DNA from: Chrysochromulina tobinii
Lineage: Eukaryota; Haptophyta; Prymnesiales; Chrysochromulinaceae
Reading direction: 5' to 3'
Assembly (NCBI GenBank): GCA_001275005.1
Contig: JWZX01002744.1
Span: 1 to 38,337, forward strand
Length of the DNA stretch: 38,337 bases
The position numbers and the translations under genes were made by a program. Of this stretch, positions 10,401 through 17,883 are shown in pieces. The number at the start of each line of letters is the position of its first letter. Within the stretch, counting starts at the first letter, position 1. Under the pieces are notes generated by a model that was not told the origin of the DNA, ran no database searches, and worked only from the letters and a program-made list of their open reading frames with translations.

Positions 10401-10797
10401 CTCGCGGCGGGAGGTTCGGCAGCGTGTCGCCATGGGTCCAGTCGTCGCCGGCCAGGAGGCGGACGATGGAGGTCGGTGGGCGGTGCGTCGCATCATGGCG
10501 GTGCGCCGACACGAGGGACGGCGAGGCCGCCCTCTGGACGTCCTTGTGGAGTGGGAAGGCGAAGATTCCGATGGAGATCTCTGGGAGGAATCTTGGGTCA
10601 GTGTCACATATCTCTCGAAGGACCTACGTGACGAAGCGAGGAAGCTCGAGAGCGAGCTGTTCGGGACGCGCGGTGCGCAGGCGCCTAGTCGGCGGGCCAC
10701 CCAGCGAGACGGGGCGCGACAGAGACAGGAGAGAGAGAGAGAGACCATGCAATGGAGCTCGCGATTACGAGAGCGGGCGAGAGGGGCGCTTGTGTAA
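7195..10797 (+). CDS. Retrotransposon ORF2, second part: RNase H-like domain and chromodomain
   Basis: This frame opens after a stop at 7192-7194 and overlaps the endonuclease/RT frame to 7411. The first plausible initiator is TTG 7219 and no ATG fits, so it is best read as the C-terminal part of ORF2 reached by a -1 shift or a one-base deletion. It opens with the post-RT motif GGLGI (about nt 7309). An RNase H-like domain at about 8176-8570 has D in YTLDGGW (8197), E in YIAEL and D in VVFDATS (8407). After a long, Arg-rich, largely helical unassigned region comes a chromodomain (about 10474-10640) with WAVRRIM, LVEWEG and LWEESW, matching the aromatic and W-E positions of the family. Chromodomains guide LTR chromoviruses to heterochromatin; here that role is inferred. 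Confidence 0.8.
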   Translation, partial: QAAWGQLALGTEPGGLGSAARLSAAFSESIALFEPEQRGGLGIEPAPKLLDARIRVAGQLYAWGAMHEGPRLMSFEEARRLYPWLSGGARAEWDRTVAGVEERLDEGAVPEREAFRAWDQRGLVADGDALVGLSGSTGNTTRTDESSEHKLHDAIRQALGEIKSGAVPTSVDWESLLRNTFQGIETPSGEEWCIGGGDIRADARGGRVFCDIDSVEEPRGGEASWLCRADVDDQGFLEGWMERACRTRAQFRFDAEGYLCHRDGPRLEPQQLVHLDPAVQLVARARMALKDVGVLPGDGIKRQETHVQLSAQRHLWEKLTTWSARIKATRIYTLDGGWREVKTEGGRVKIATRTAIDHEGRVLGGRICEEDVNEDNYIAELAAQLDALTDATSRGNEERVIVVFDATSPVRAMLRFGRLSARARGDRLAAELLEHFERLRRRVAALADVMCDKFGVDDDYPIPRGKVEFASITFPDHRGPAQSYAMDGMSRVVAQRLRSRAQDTILRDPGEHVQLLGITPEAQQICDEVASRRCQYVDQPYADLRVRRVVAAEWCPFGCIEHGGGWREIHPSAVARRRVLQLPRLATLVATSLDAQPGALCLISEQDQQDLGGDAVRVGDTIEWRGRWFARAERPPTWWHFHFECEGASLLAARKSYALAAVAARRCMVSLQKGRELVPHNQLDDLILLIHQGLKGWEAEDGAAGSASQRLSLQNRIQRGAKEAWETELLRAGAAGAIRISGSGADTSGRWRLALTEMVLGGCQLQKLGKERCVEGRRALWGRLGDLRLLEKIFTAWSRVLLHTTVRRAMALRELRLAKDFVTSVTSGERRRLRKEVERRLTMIDEELASNAPGEWLRLRAWVAWRMVLAQGLGKSGRRIVHGATRDSLCEQLLEHSTGRQQEVSRASEGVTTLRRRKQLAWRRWLRTGGWAAFDLCHRKEARIRRNRALAAQRDGMRRWARRADGTRWAILTEAETEERFEFRHEGLRALLDLKQVLSAGEWKALGIHNLRLGHFIRVGHLCYGPEEAPSCHTLSGHEAMDVGDPVRIEIEPRWDPQRGKRRRQEVQRSRREVRQRVAMGPVVAGQEADDGGRWAVRRIMAVRRHEGRRGRPLDVLVEWEGEDSDGDLWEESWVSVTYLSKDLRDEARKLESELFGTRGAQAPSRRATQRDGARQRQERERETMQWSSRLRERARGALV

Positions 10798-10936
10798 CCC
10801 CGCAGCTCTCGAGCCGCAACCGAGGGTTGACTGATGGCTTTCATCAGCCTCAACACTCGCGTTGTTGAACACCGTACATGCCTAGTATGCCTGGGGGAGA
10901 CCCCCTCGCCACGTGTACGCTGCCGGTCGGCGTTGT

Positions 10937-10956
10937 TTACTTACTTACTTACTTAC
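10937..10956 (+). repeat. (TTAC)5 3' tail of the retrotransposon
   Basis: Five perfect TTAC units, then one TCAC. The microsatellite lies 140 bp after the ORF2 stop and directly before the right copy of the 14-bp duplication. This is where a LINE 3' tail is expected. It marks the 3' end of the element. Confidence 0.8.
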
Positions 10957-10969
10957 TCACTTGACCCAA
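10956..10969 (+). repeat. Candidate target-site duplication, right copy
   Basis: CTCACTTGACCCAA is identical to 771-784. It overlaps the start of the 74-bp repeat unit that follows, so the element seems to have inserted at the left edge of such a unit. Confidence 0.55.
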
Positions 10970-11111
10970 AGGGGTAGGGGAGGGTATTCTTTCTGGATTC
11001 ACACACTATCCCCACCACCTGATTTTGAACTCAGTGGTTGACCCAAAGGGGTAGGGGAGGGTATTCTTTCTGGATTCACACACTATCCCCACCACCTGAT
11101 TTTGAACTCAG
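10961..11111. repeat. Tandem pair of a 74-bp repeat
   Basis: Two identical 74-bp copies (10961-11034 and 11038-11111) are separated by 3 bp. The unit starts TTGACCCAAAGGGGTAGGGG and ends CACCACCTGATTTTGAAC plus TCAG. It contains a G-rich block and a later C-rich block (CTATCCCCACC) that could pair. No ORF or tRNA-like fold is convincing. A diverged copy at 13728-13804 shows that it is a dispersed element, perhaps a small non-autonomous transposon end or satellite unit. Confidence 0.9.
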
Positions 11112-11183
11112 CTGTCATCCTTACAAGCTACATGCTACGTAGTAATCACTTTTGGCTGCGGGCCTGCGAGATCAACATGGAGA

Positions 11184-11978
11184 TCAAGGAGCCGCCCCCT
11201 GGCTTGGAGCCCCGCGCTCACTGCCAACCTCCCAAGCCGGTCGCCCACCCCATGGCGTACCATTCGACTTCGAGCAGAGTCCCACATGCTTGATCCATCG
11301 TCGGAGGGATCGGAGCCGCTCGCCAACTGTTTGGACGGCTGGGCTGAAGCTCGCAACGAGGACGATCCTCTCGCCACTACTCACCGACTGCCCCGCGTGT
11401 ACGACGTCTCCTGCCCAGAGCATGGCGGTGCCGGCTGGAGGTTTCACCACGAGCGTCGGCGGCAGATCGACCCCGGTCCGCTCGATCTCCCTCGCTGCGG
11501 CAATGGACCAGAAGGCTGTCCCGCCGCCGCTAAAGGCATGGCCGCTGCTCAGCGGCACGAGGACGGTCAATTTTTCTCCGTCGATATGAGGCCGAAAATA
11601 GCCTCCGGCCGTGTACACGCTGATGGCTGGCTCATTTGGCGTGAAGTTGAGCTTGCGGTTTCGGACGACGGTCTCGTCGGAGAGGCAGTTGACTCCGAAG
11701 AGCGTCAGCAGCAGCGACGGCGCAATCTGCTCGACGCGAGCGAGGATGCGCACCAGGAGCACATCGCAGCGAGTGACGCCATCCATGTCGAGCACTGAGG
11801 CAATCGGCGTTTTCAGACTCTCCGGATGCGCGTCAATATGGTCACGGTCGTGACGATGTGCACTCTCGCCCATTTCGGCTCGGCGGCATCTCGCCCACCC
11901 GGATGCTGCAGAGTGTAGCGCGTCGATTTCGGCGGCGTCGGCAACATCATGAAGAAGTATGATGCTGTAACCTCGCAC
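11184..11978 (-). CDS. 2-oxoglutarate/Fe(II)-dependent dioxygenase (prolyl 4-hydroxylase-like)
   Basis: Predicted oxidative hydroxylase using Fe(II), O2 and 2-oxoglutarate. In the 264-residue frame the iron ligands are H131 and D133 in FRPHID and H194 in VVHAG, and R204 in GERIVLVASF is placed to bind 2-oxoglutarate. FSGGGTAFW and PPAGTAMLW are typical strands of the double-stranded beta helix. The substrate is unknown, and the short C-terminal tail is not conserved-looking. The N-terminus is unsettled: codon 1 is GTG, and the frame stays open upstream to 12083 through the left arm of an inverted repeat, without an ATG. The first in-frame ATG is codon 36 (11873), which would cut off a credible N-terminal strand (GYSIILLHDV). 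An upstream exon, or disruption of the 5' end by the inverted repeat, is possible. Confidence 0.75.
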   Translation of the reverse strand: MRGYSIILLHDVADAAEIDALHSAASGWARCRRAEMGESAHRHDRDHIDAHPESLKTPIASVLDMDGVTRCDVLLVRILARVEQIAPSLLLTLFGVNCLSDETVVRNRKLNFTPNEPAISVYTAGGYFRPHIDGEKLTVLVPLSSGHAFSGGGTAFWSIAAAREIERTGVDLPPTLVVKPPAGTAMLWAGDVVHAGQSVSSGERIVLVASFSPAVQTVGERLRSLRRWIKHVGLCSKSNGTPWGGRPAWEVGSERGAPSQGAAP

Positions 11979-12015
11979 TAGCGCCTCTTGCGCGTTGCCG
12001 GTGCAGCTTGCCTTG

Positions 12016-12154
12016 TCGGCGCTGACAAAGACTTCAGACCAGCTATCACTAATGGATGCCGTTCTCGCTGTTGGCTCGCCATGTCATTGAGCGAGCCAAC
12101 AGCGAGAACGGCATCCATTAGTGATAGCTGGTCTGAAGTCTTTGTCAGCGCCGA
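12016..12154. repeat. Perfect 64-bp inverted repeat with 11-bp loop
   Basis: The left arm 12016-12079 is the exact reverse complement of the right arm 12091-12154, with an 11-bp loop at 12080-12090. Transcribed RNA would fold into a 64-bp perfect hairpin. It lies just upstream of the minus-strand dioxygenase gene, and the open frame of that gene runs through the left arm. It could be a fold-back element, a small-RNA source, a local inverted duplication of the 5' coding sequence, or an assembly or amplification artefact. Confidence 0.95.
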
Positions 12155-12370
12155 GCAGCGAGAATCCGACGCGCGATGAGCATTTGCTAATTACGATTTT
12201 CCCTACGGCGAAGCCACATTCCCAAAAAGGGAAGTTTTGCTCCTCGAATGGGGGGGAAAATCAAGAGAAGCCCGAGCACGCCACTCGAGGCAGCGCGCTG
12301 CCAACACTACTTCCCACACAGCACCATCCTTAAGCCGGAGGCAGAGGGCATGAGGGCTTCTCTCATGGGG

Positions 12371-13645
12371 CTACTCCCCTGGCCGACGGCCTCCTTCACC
12401 TCGCCTCTTGCCATCAGCCGCCTCCTTCTCCGCCTTGACACGCCTCGCCCACTCGACTAAGCTCTCCTCACCTGCCGCATCGCGCGGCGCCTCCTTCATC
12501 CCCTCTCGCTGCTGTGCGCCTCGGTACCGTTGCCTCTCGCGCTCGAGTCGCTCGTTCCTCCAAAAGGCCCGCCCGTTGACCAGCAGCCTCTCGGCGTCGG
12601 TCATCCCGTCGCGCCAGCAGATGCCGCGCGCCTCGGCGCCCTGTGTGTACAGACCCTCTTCCGTCATACGGCACAGGCAAGGGAGCCAAGGCTGGTCGCA
12701 CCTCTGCGGGCAGCGACGCGGCAAGCCCTCCCAAATCTCCGACACGAGGATGTTGCGACGGCCGCCCTCGAGCTTGGTGACCGAGTGCCACTTGTGCGAG
12801 AGGAGGATGAGGGCGTCGCCGCGCTCGAACGTGTGCGCCAGCATGCTGCCGTCCGCTTCGAGTGTCTGGAATGTTCCGCCTTGATACTCTGAGCGATCAC
12901 TCAGCATCAGATTGATGGTGACCAACGAGCCATAATCGGCATGTACGGGCATAGGGATGTTGCGACCGCTGTCCTCGGCGTCATGGATCACCGTGTGGTA
13001 CTCCGACGAGCGCAGATGGAGCGCGATGCGGTCGTCCAGCACTCCGCCCCACAGCTCGCGGCTCGCCGCCTGGGCCGCCCCCATCATGCGAGCGTGCAAC
13101 TCGGGCAGCAGCTCGAGGACTCGATGATTGAGCCACACAGTCCTCCCGCCCTCGCGAACCTGCCGCTCGTACGTAGAGCTCACCTTGAAGCCGGCAGATG
13201 CCGCGGCTGCACGGCACGTCTCGGCAGCCAAGTGGATACTCTCAAGGTCGGCTTCGCTCAGAAACCCGGGCATGCGTCTCACCACCGTGCGCTGAGCATC
13301 GGCCTCACTGACCAACCGCGGCGCCTCCATTTTTTGCATGACGCTCATTGGTGGCTTGGCCATACTGCGATCAGGTGGAGACGTCGGTACGGGAACTGCC
13401 CCAGCCTCGGACAGCATCTCAACCCGGTCCCGAATCTTCGCCGCGGCAGCATAGTCCTCCGCGTCAACAGCGGCCTTCATCTCGGCTCGCAGGCGACCGA
13501 TTTCGTCAGCTTCCACCATACGTGCAGCACAGGCGGTAGCCTGTGCACGAAATGTGGCGCCCTCCAGCATGCTACACATCAAGTTCGGAGCAAAGGCGGC
13601 GGTGGCCGTCACCGCGATTGCCATCGTGCTGCAAAGGGTCTTCAT
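12371..13645 (-). CDS. Plastid-targeted UVR-motif 2-oxoglutarate/Fe(II) dioxygenase
   Basis: 424 residues from ATG 13645. Residues 1-17 form a hydrophobic signal-peptide-like start, followed at about 18 by FAP, the ASAFAP-type cleavage motif of complex plastids, so plastid import is predicted. Residues 47-78 are a UVR motif (RLRAEMKAAVDAEDYAAAAK), the protein-interaction helix pair known from UvrB/UvrC and plastid Clp/Executer-type proteins. Residues about 125-310 form a prolyl-hydroxylase-like dioxygenase: H235 and D237 in PVHADYG, H287 in HKWHSV and R297 in GRRNILVSEIW. After it comes a Cys-rich patch (about 314-325), then a Glu/Arg-rich helix. The substrate is unknown; a plastid protein hydroxylase recruited through UVR contacts is an inference. 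The gene appears intronless and is followed on the same strand by another dioxygenase. Confidence 0.85.
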   Translation of the reverse strand: MKTLCSTMAIAVTATAAFAPNLMCSMLEGATFRAQATACAARMVEADEIGRLRAEMKAAVDAEDYAAAAKIRDRVEMLSEAGAVPVPTSPPDRSMAKPPMSVMQKMEAPRLVSEADAQRTVVRRMPGFLSEADLESIHLAAETCRAAAASAGFKVSSTYERQVREGGRTVWLNHRVLELLPELHARMMGAAQAASRELWGGVLDDRIALHLRSSEYHTVIHDAEDSGRNIPMPVHADYGSLVTINLMLSDRSEYQGGTFQTLEADGSMLAHTFERGDALILLSHKWHSVTKLEGGRRNILVSEIWEGLPRRCPQRCDQPWLPCLCRMTEEGLYTQGAEARGICWRDGMTDAERLLVNGRAFWRNERLERERQRYRGAQQREGMKEAPRDAAGEESLVEWARRVKAEKEAADGKRRGEGGRRPGE

Positions 13646-14135
13646 TTATCGGAGGTGTGAATGGGCTGTTTTGACCCAGGCGCAATTACATCCCTCATCA
13701 AGGGGCGCCTCCCAGGCGCGCCTGGTTTTGACCCTCAGGGGTTTGGGGAGGAATTCTTTCTGGATTCACTTTCACACCGCTATCCCCACCACCTGATTTT
13801 GAACCGTGCGTGTTGCTACAGACATACTCCTCTGTAGTGTTGTTCGCGTCGAGAGGTCGTCGTGGACCGGACACAATACACGCGGAGGGGACGCTCCTTC
13901 AAGTTTCCTTCCCCTGACTTCCATCAATGCCCCATCCTGGCCCGCCGAATCCCGCTACATCTCCATTTCTGTGATTGTAGAGAAACCGCCGCTCAGACCC
14001 GAGAGACTGTCATGCGCCAGGCTGTCGTCGAGTCGGGGCCTGCGGTGGCCCCCACCGGAGAAGTCTTAAGTGTGAAGGTGGAGGAAGGGCCGGGCGGGGC
14101 ACTCTCCTCCGTCTTCCCGTCCTCCTCCACCACTG
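13646..14135. other. Intergenic region between the dioxygenase and channel genes
   Basis: Contains the promoter side of the minus-strand UVR dioxygenase and the 3' side of the minus-strand channel gene. It includes a perfect 12-bp palindrome (CAGGCGCGCCTG, about 13713-13724) and a diverged dispersed repeat. I see no gene in it. Confidence 0.6.
13728..13804. repeat. Diverged third copy of the 74-bp dispersed repeat
   Basis: It shares TTGACCC, AATTCTTTCTGGATTCA-like, CTATCCCCACCACC and TGATTTTGAAC blocks, in the same order and spacing, with the tandem pair at 10961-11111, plus a few inserted bases. It lies about 85 bp upstream of the UVR dioxygenase start codon. Confidence 0.85.
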
Positions 14136-17100
14136 TCAGAGCCATTCTCGCAAAGCCCGGTCTGGCGCACTGGCCGGCTGCCCAGCCAGCAGCGCGTTCT
14201 GGTTGTCCAAGATCAGTTTCAAGTTCGCCTGCATCTCGATGACCCTCTGGGACACGTCATCCACCTTGTCCTCGACGGCGCCAATGTGCTTGTTCATGTT
14301 GGTTCGCCATCTCTGGTCCTGAGAAAAGTCGAACTGATGCTGGCGGACCCAGACCTCAACGGCGTCAGGGTAGAGACGCACCTCAGGGGAAGTTGCCTTT
14401 TTTAGGAAGGCAAAGATGGACGCCGTCTGCTCCGCAGTGATGTCTGTATCCGTGTCGTGCAGCGCCTCGAAGGCGGAGCCCGACACGACGCTCGTTAGCC
14501 ACGTGGCGCAGCCGGTGCGCGCGATCTCGCGCGCGAGCTCAGCCGCCGCGTAGAGCGCGAGCACGAGGCCGCGGATGAGGTTGAAGGGCGGCGGGATGGC
14601 TTGTAGCCCGGCTCCCTTGATGGCTACCCGCGCGAACGCGACCTGGAACGTGCCCGCCAGGTCTTCGTGCACAAGGTCGAACGTTTTGGCGAAGCGCGCG
14701 ATGAGGAGGTTGAGCATCAGCAGCACAACGACGACGCCGAAGAGCGCCATCAAGCACCACGCGAACGGTGAGAGGACGTGCGCGCTCTGCATCGACATGA
14801 TGCGGTCGGGCTCGCCATCCAAGGTGCCCTCCATCAACATCGTGAGCACCTCTCGGAAGGAGACGGGCTCGGCGAGGTTGCCCGTCGCGAGGCCGTCCAG
14901 GCTCGCGTGCCCGTTGAACAGGACGAAGAAGGCGGCACCAAAGGAAATGAGGACGAAGACGGCGAGGATGACGAACTGCGTCAGGTCTTCAAGCATCCGA
15001 ATGGCCATGATGAGCAGAGGCCCGTAGCGCGGGAAGATGTAGAGCACCTGGAGCAGACGGAGCCATCCAAGCATGGCCATGACCGCCTGGCACGGCAGCA
15101 TGGCCGAAGAGGCGAGGCTGCCCAGCTCGAGCGCCGTCTCGAGCGCCAGCTGGCGCAGGCCGACCTCGGCCACATCGAGCGCCGTCTCGAGCGTCGAGAG
15201 CTGCCTCGCCTCCCCCAGAGAGCCTCCTGGCGCCAGCCTCGTCTCGAGGTCGAGTGCCACAAGGAGCCGTGTGAGCAGGGTGAGACTCATGAATGCGACG
15301 AGGAGCAGATCGAGGAAGTTGAATGGATCTCGCAGGTATGCATCCATCCGGTCCGCGGCGAGCAACTCCGAAGCCTCGGCCAGCACCCAGCCGAGCAGGT
15401 AGCCGAACAGCGTCGCCTCGGGCACCCCCAGTCCGCTCTCGGCCGTGGCGGGCGCCATGAAGGTGCACCTGATGAGGGAGGTCATCAGAGAGGCGCTCAG
15501 AAAGATGCTCAGCGGGGCGCTCATGCGCACACAGCGTTGCGAGCCCAGGATCGCAATCAGATGCACTCAGATGCACTCAGATGCGATCCATCGGATGCAC
15601 TCAGGCGCGCACAGCATCGCGAGCCCGAGGATCGCAAAGCAGAAGAGCGCAAAGCGTCCCGCCGGTATGAACCAAATGATCGTGGGTGTCCATCTGCTCG
15701 GCTTGCGCCCCGGCGAGCTGATCGCGAAGCGCATCGACTCCTCGATGAGCACCTCGGTGGAGCGGGGTATGAAGAGCATCAACGGCAAGGCGATCACGTG
15801 CGCGAACGCGCTCACGAGAGCGTCGAGGCCGATCCGGCTCCATCGCTGACACGCACGTCCGAGGGCTCCAACGAGTGTCGAGGCGCAGGAGGAGGCCTCT
15901 ACTTCGGCATCCTCCTCGCTCAGGATGACGCTCGAGTCCTCCTTGGCAAAGTCTTGGGTGGGCCAGAATGTATCGAGCAAATGCGCCGCGACGAAGGGAT
16001 TTGAGAGGAAGACGCGCAGGTCGTAGTCCGCAGCGTGGTTCAGGCATGTATGCGTGAAAAAGTCCCGGGCGACCGACGGGTCCACCTCCTGCACGCCCGT
16101 GCGCCACGGATTGAAGGACTTGTTCACCTCGAGCTTCTCCTTGGTAGCGCGAACCTAATGAGGGATCCAATCAGTGATCATAAAAGGCAATCAGTGATCA
16201 TCAAAGGCAATCAGCGCCATCCGAGGCAAACATAGTCCATCATAGTCCATCAAGAGGCCAACAGAGTCCTTCAAAGGCCATCAGACGACATCAGAGGCCA
16301 TTCAGAGGCCCTCAGACGCTAGACGCACCGCGCCGCTCAGCAGCCCCGATGCGATGTGCTCGAGGAGAAGGGACGCTTGCGCGAGACGCTCCATGATGAC
16401 GGGATCCCGCGCGAAGTGTGGCCGCTCGAGCTCGCAATCGGCCGCGGCATGCAGCGCGAGCAGCACCGGGTTAGAAGGTTCCCGGAACGTCATGAGCATC
16501 CCCGTTGCGGAGCGCGACAGCTGTGGCGACACGGGGGTCGTCGCGGAGGCGGCCGTGGAGGCGCCGCCACGTGCTGCGACCTCATCCGTGAGCGAAGGCG
16601 CACTGGCTGGGCGCGCGCAAAGCAGGAGCATCGTGAAGAGCCTCACCTACAAGCAGGGCACTCGACGGCATTAAGTCGCACCCAGTCGCACCGAGTCGCA
16701 ATGATCGCAATCAGCGTACCGTCTCGTCCTGAGTCAGGAGCTCGTAATCACGCAGTCAAATCGTCATCTCGCACAATCAGCGTACCGTCTCGTCCTGAGT
16801 CAGGAGCTCGTGCATGGGTCCTTCGATGGCCCAAAGGCGCACGACGACATGCGTGAGCTGTGCGCGCGTGAAGAGGGGCGGCGCGGAGCCGTGGCGCGCG
16901 TAGAGGTTCTCGAGCAGCGCTATGGCAACCCGGAGCTGCCCCGCCCGAAGCGCCACCGCAAGCGCCCCATACCCGGGCAGCTGGAGGAGTTGCGCGGCGG
17001 CCTGCTTGTCTTCAGCATAGCGCTTTGGGATGCCTATGGCTGCGAGGGAGCCACGCTGGCTGCGAGATCCAGACGAGATCCTCCGGAGCGTGCCGCCGTG

Positions 17101-17883
17101 CTTGCCCTTGAACCGTCCAAACTCCAACGCGGTCTGGGCGCTCTCCTCGACAGGGAAGTCGACACCAGGTATTGCGCTCATGGGCGCGACAGAAGGGTCA
17201 GCGCCCGCCCGCAGCAGCATCTTGACCACCTCGACGTTGCCGTACTGCGCGGCAGCAAGGAGCGGCGTGAGGCCGCCGCGCGCCTCCTTGTTCTGCAGCT
17301 CGACCGACGCGCCGCACTCGAGCAGCGTCGCCACCGTCTGCGGCCGGTTCTCATAGCAGGCCTCATGGAGCGCCGTGTTCCCATGGGCGTTGGCCGCATC
17401 GAGGAGCTCCGCGGGCGACTGGCGGCACAAGAGCCGGATGACCCGGCCGCTGTGGTTGTACCGAGCGGCGAGGTGCAGCGGCAGCGCGTGCCCACGCTTG
17501 TTACGTTGCGAAGGGTCGGCCCGCAGCGCGAGCAGCTCCTCGACGATGGCCGCGTTGCCGGAATAGGCAGCCCAATGCAAACACGAAGATTCTGCCCAGT
17601 GGTCGACGGCGCTCAGCTCGGCGGGCAGCACGTCACGATCGATCTCCTCGAGGATCCGATGCACGAGCTCGAGATCGCCGTCGGCGCACGCCTTCATCAA
17701 CGGAGTCACGCGTAGCTCGCCAAACGGCCCCATTTGGGCGACGATCATCTCGCGCTCATTCTGAGACTTCACTTTGCCGCCGGTGCTGTTGAAGCTGATG
17801 GAGACACAAGCTCTGGTGACGCTCGGGGTTGTTGAGGGGGACGGCGTGGCTCCTTTCAGGGAGTTCATCAACGCGGACTGCAT
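14136..17883 (-). CDS. Ankyrin-repeat TRP-family cation channel, 4 exons
   Basis: Exons 17883-16786, 16646-16329, 16154-15613 and 15519-14136 keep one frame through GT-AG introns and give about 1113 residues. Residues 58-235 form four to five ankyrin repeats (for example ALHEACYENR and PLLAAAQYGNVEVV). Exons 2 and 3 encode a TRP-like linker with NPVLLALHAAADCEL and DLRVFLSNPFVAAHLL, the latter resembling the linker before the TRPM-type channel. Exon 4 holds membrane segments including YLRDPFNFLDLLLVAF, an S4-S5-like stretch (WLRLLQVLYIFPRYG), a pore helix (SFREVLTMLMEG) and a long S6 (MALFGVVVVLLMLNLLIARF) followed by a TRP-box-like helix. Role: non-selective, probably Ca2+-permeable channel; ion and stimulus unknown. 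ATG 17883 is chosen because the frame further upstream runs into the divergent transporter gene. The intron 3 boundary is ambiguous by about 12 nt. Confidence 0.85.
15520..15635. repeat. Direct duplication spanning channel intron 3
   Basis: Segment 15600-15635, which straddles the exon 3 donor, and segment 15520-15554, the 3' end of the intron, are imperfect copies about 80 bp apart. On the coding strand both read GCGATCCT..GGCTCGC followed by GCTGTG.GCGC.TGAG. The first copy supplies the GT donor and the second the AG acceptor. Between them lie tandem TGCATCTGAG units. Confidence 0.8.
16155..16328 (-). repeat. Channel intron 2, simple repeats
   Basis: A GT-AG intron (GTGCGT donor, CATTAG acceptor) made almost wholly of short degenerate repeats. 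These include two AATCAGTGATCAT units, two CATAGTCCAT units and several AGAGGCC/AAGGCCATCAG-like units on the + strand. No other content is seen. Confidence 0.75.
16647..16811 (-). repeat. Channel intron 1 with duplicated exon end and donor
   Basis: The 38-bp sequence at 16774-16811, which holds the last 26 bases of exon 1 and the GTACGC donor, is repeated exactly at 16708-16745 inside the intron (period 66 bp). The intron is 16647-16785, with acceptor TTGTAG. A second identical donor is therefore present, but the sequence between the copies has no consistent use. Confidence 0.85.

Larger units (their letters stand above)
785..10955 (+). mobile_element. Non-LTR (LINE-like) retrotransposon, about 10.2 kb, near full length
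   Basis: An autonomous retrotransposon with ORF1 (833-3892) and a split ORF2 (3899-7411 and 7195-10797). In order, ORF2 carries an exonuclease/endonuclease/phosphatase-fold endonuclease, a reverse transcriptase with YADD, an RNase H-like domain and a chromodomain. No long terminal repeats, integrase or protease are seen. The 3' end is a (TTAC)5 microsatellite, as in LINE clades that end in short tandem repeats, and 14-bp direct repeats flank the unit. Three long open frames with a single frame change suggest a young copy. An endonuclease-RT-RNase H order fits I/Tad/Dualen-type LINEs, but the length is well above usual and I cannot assign the clade. The duplication-based 5' end is inferred. 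Confidence 0.85.
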
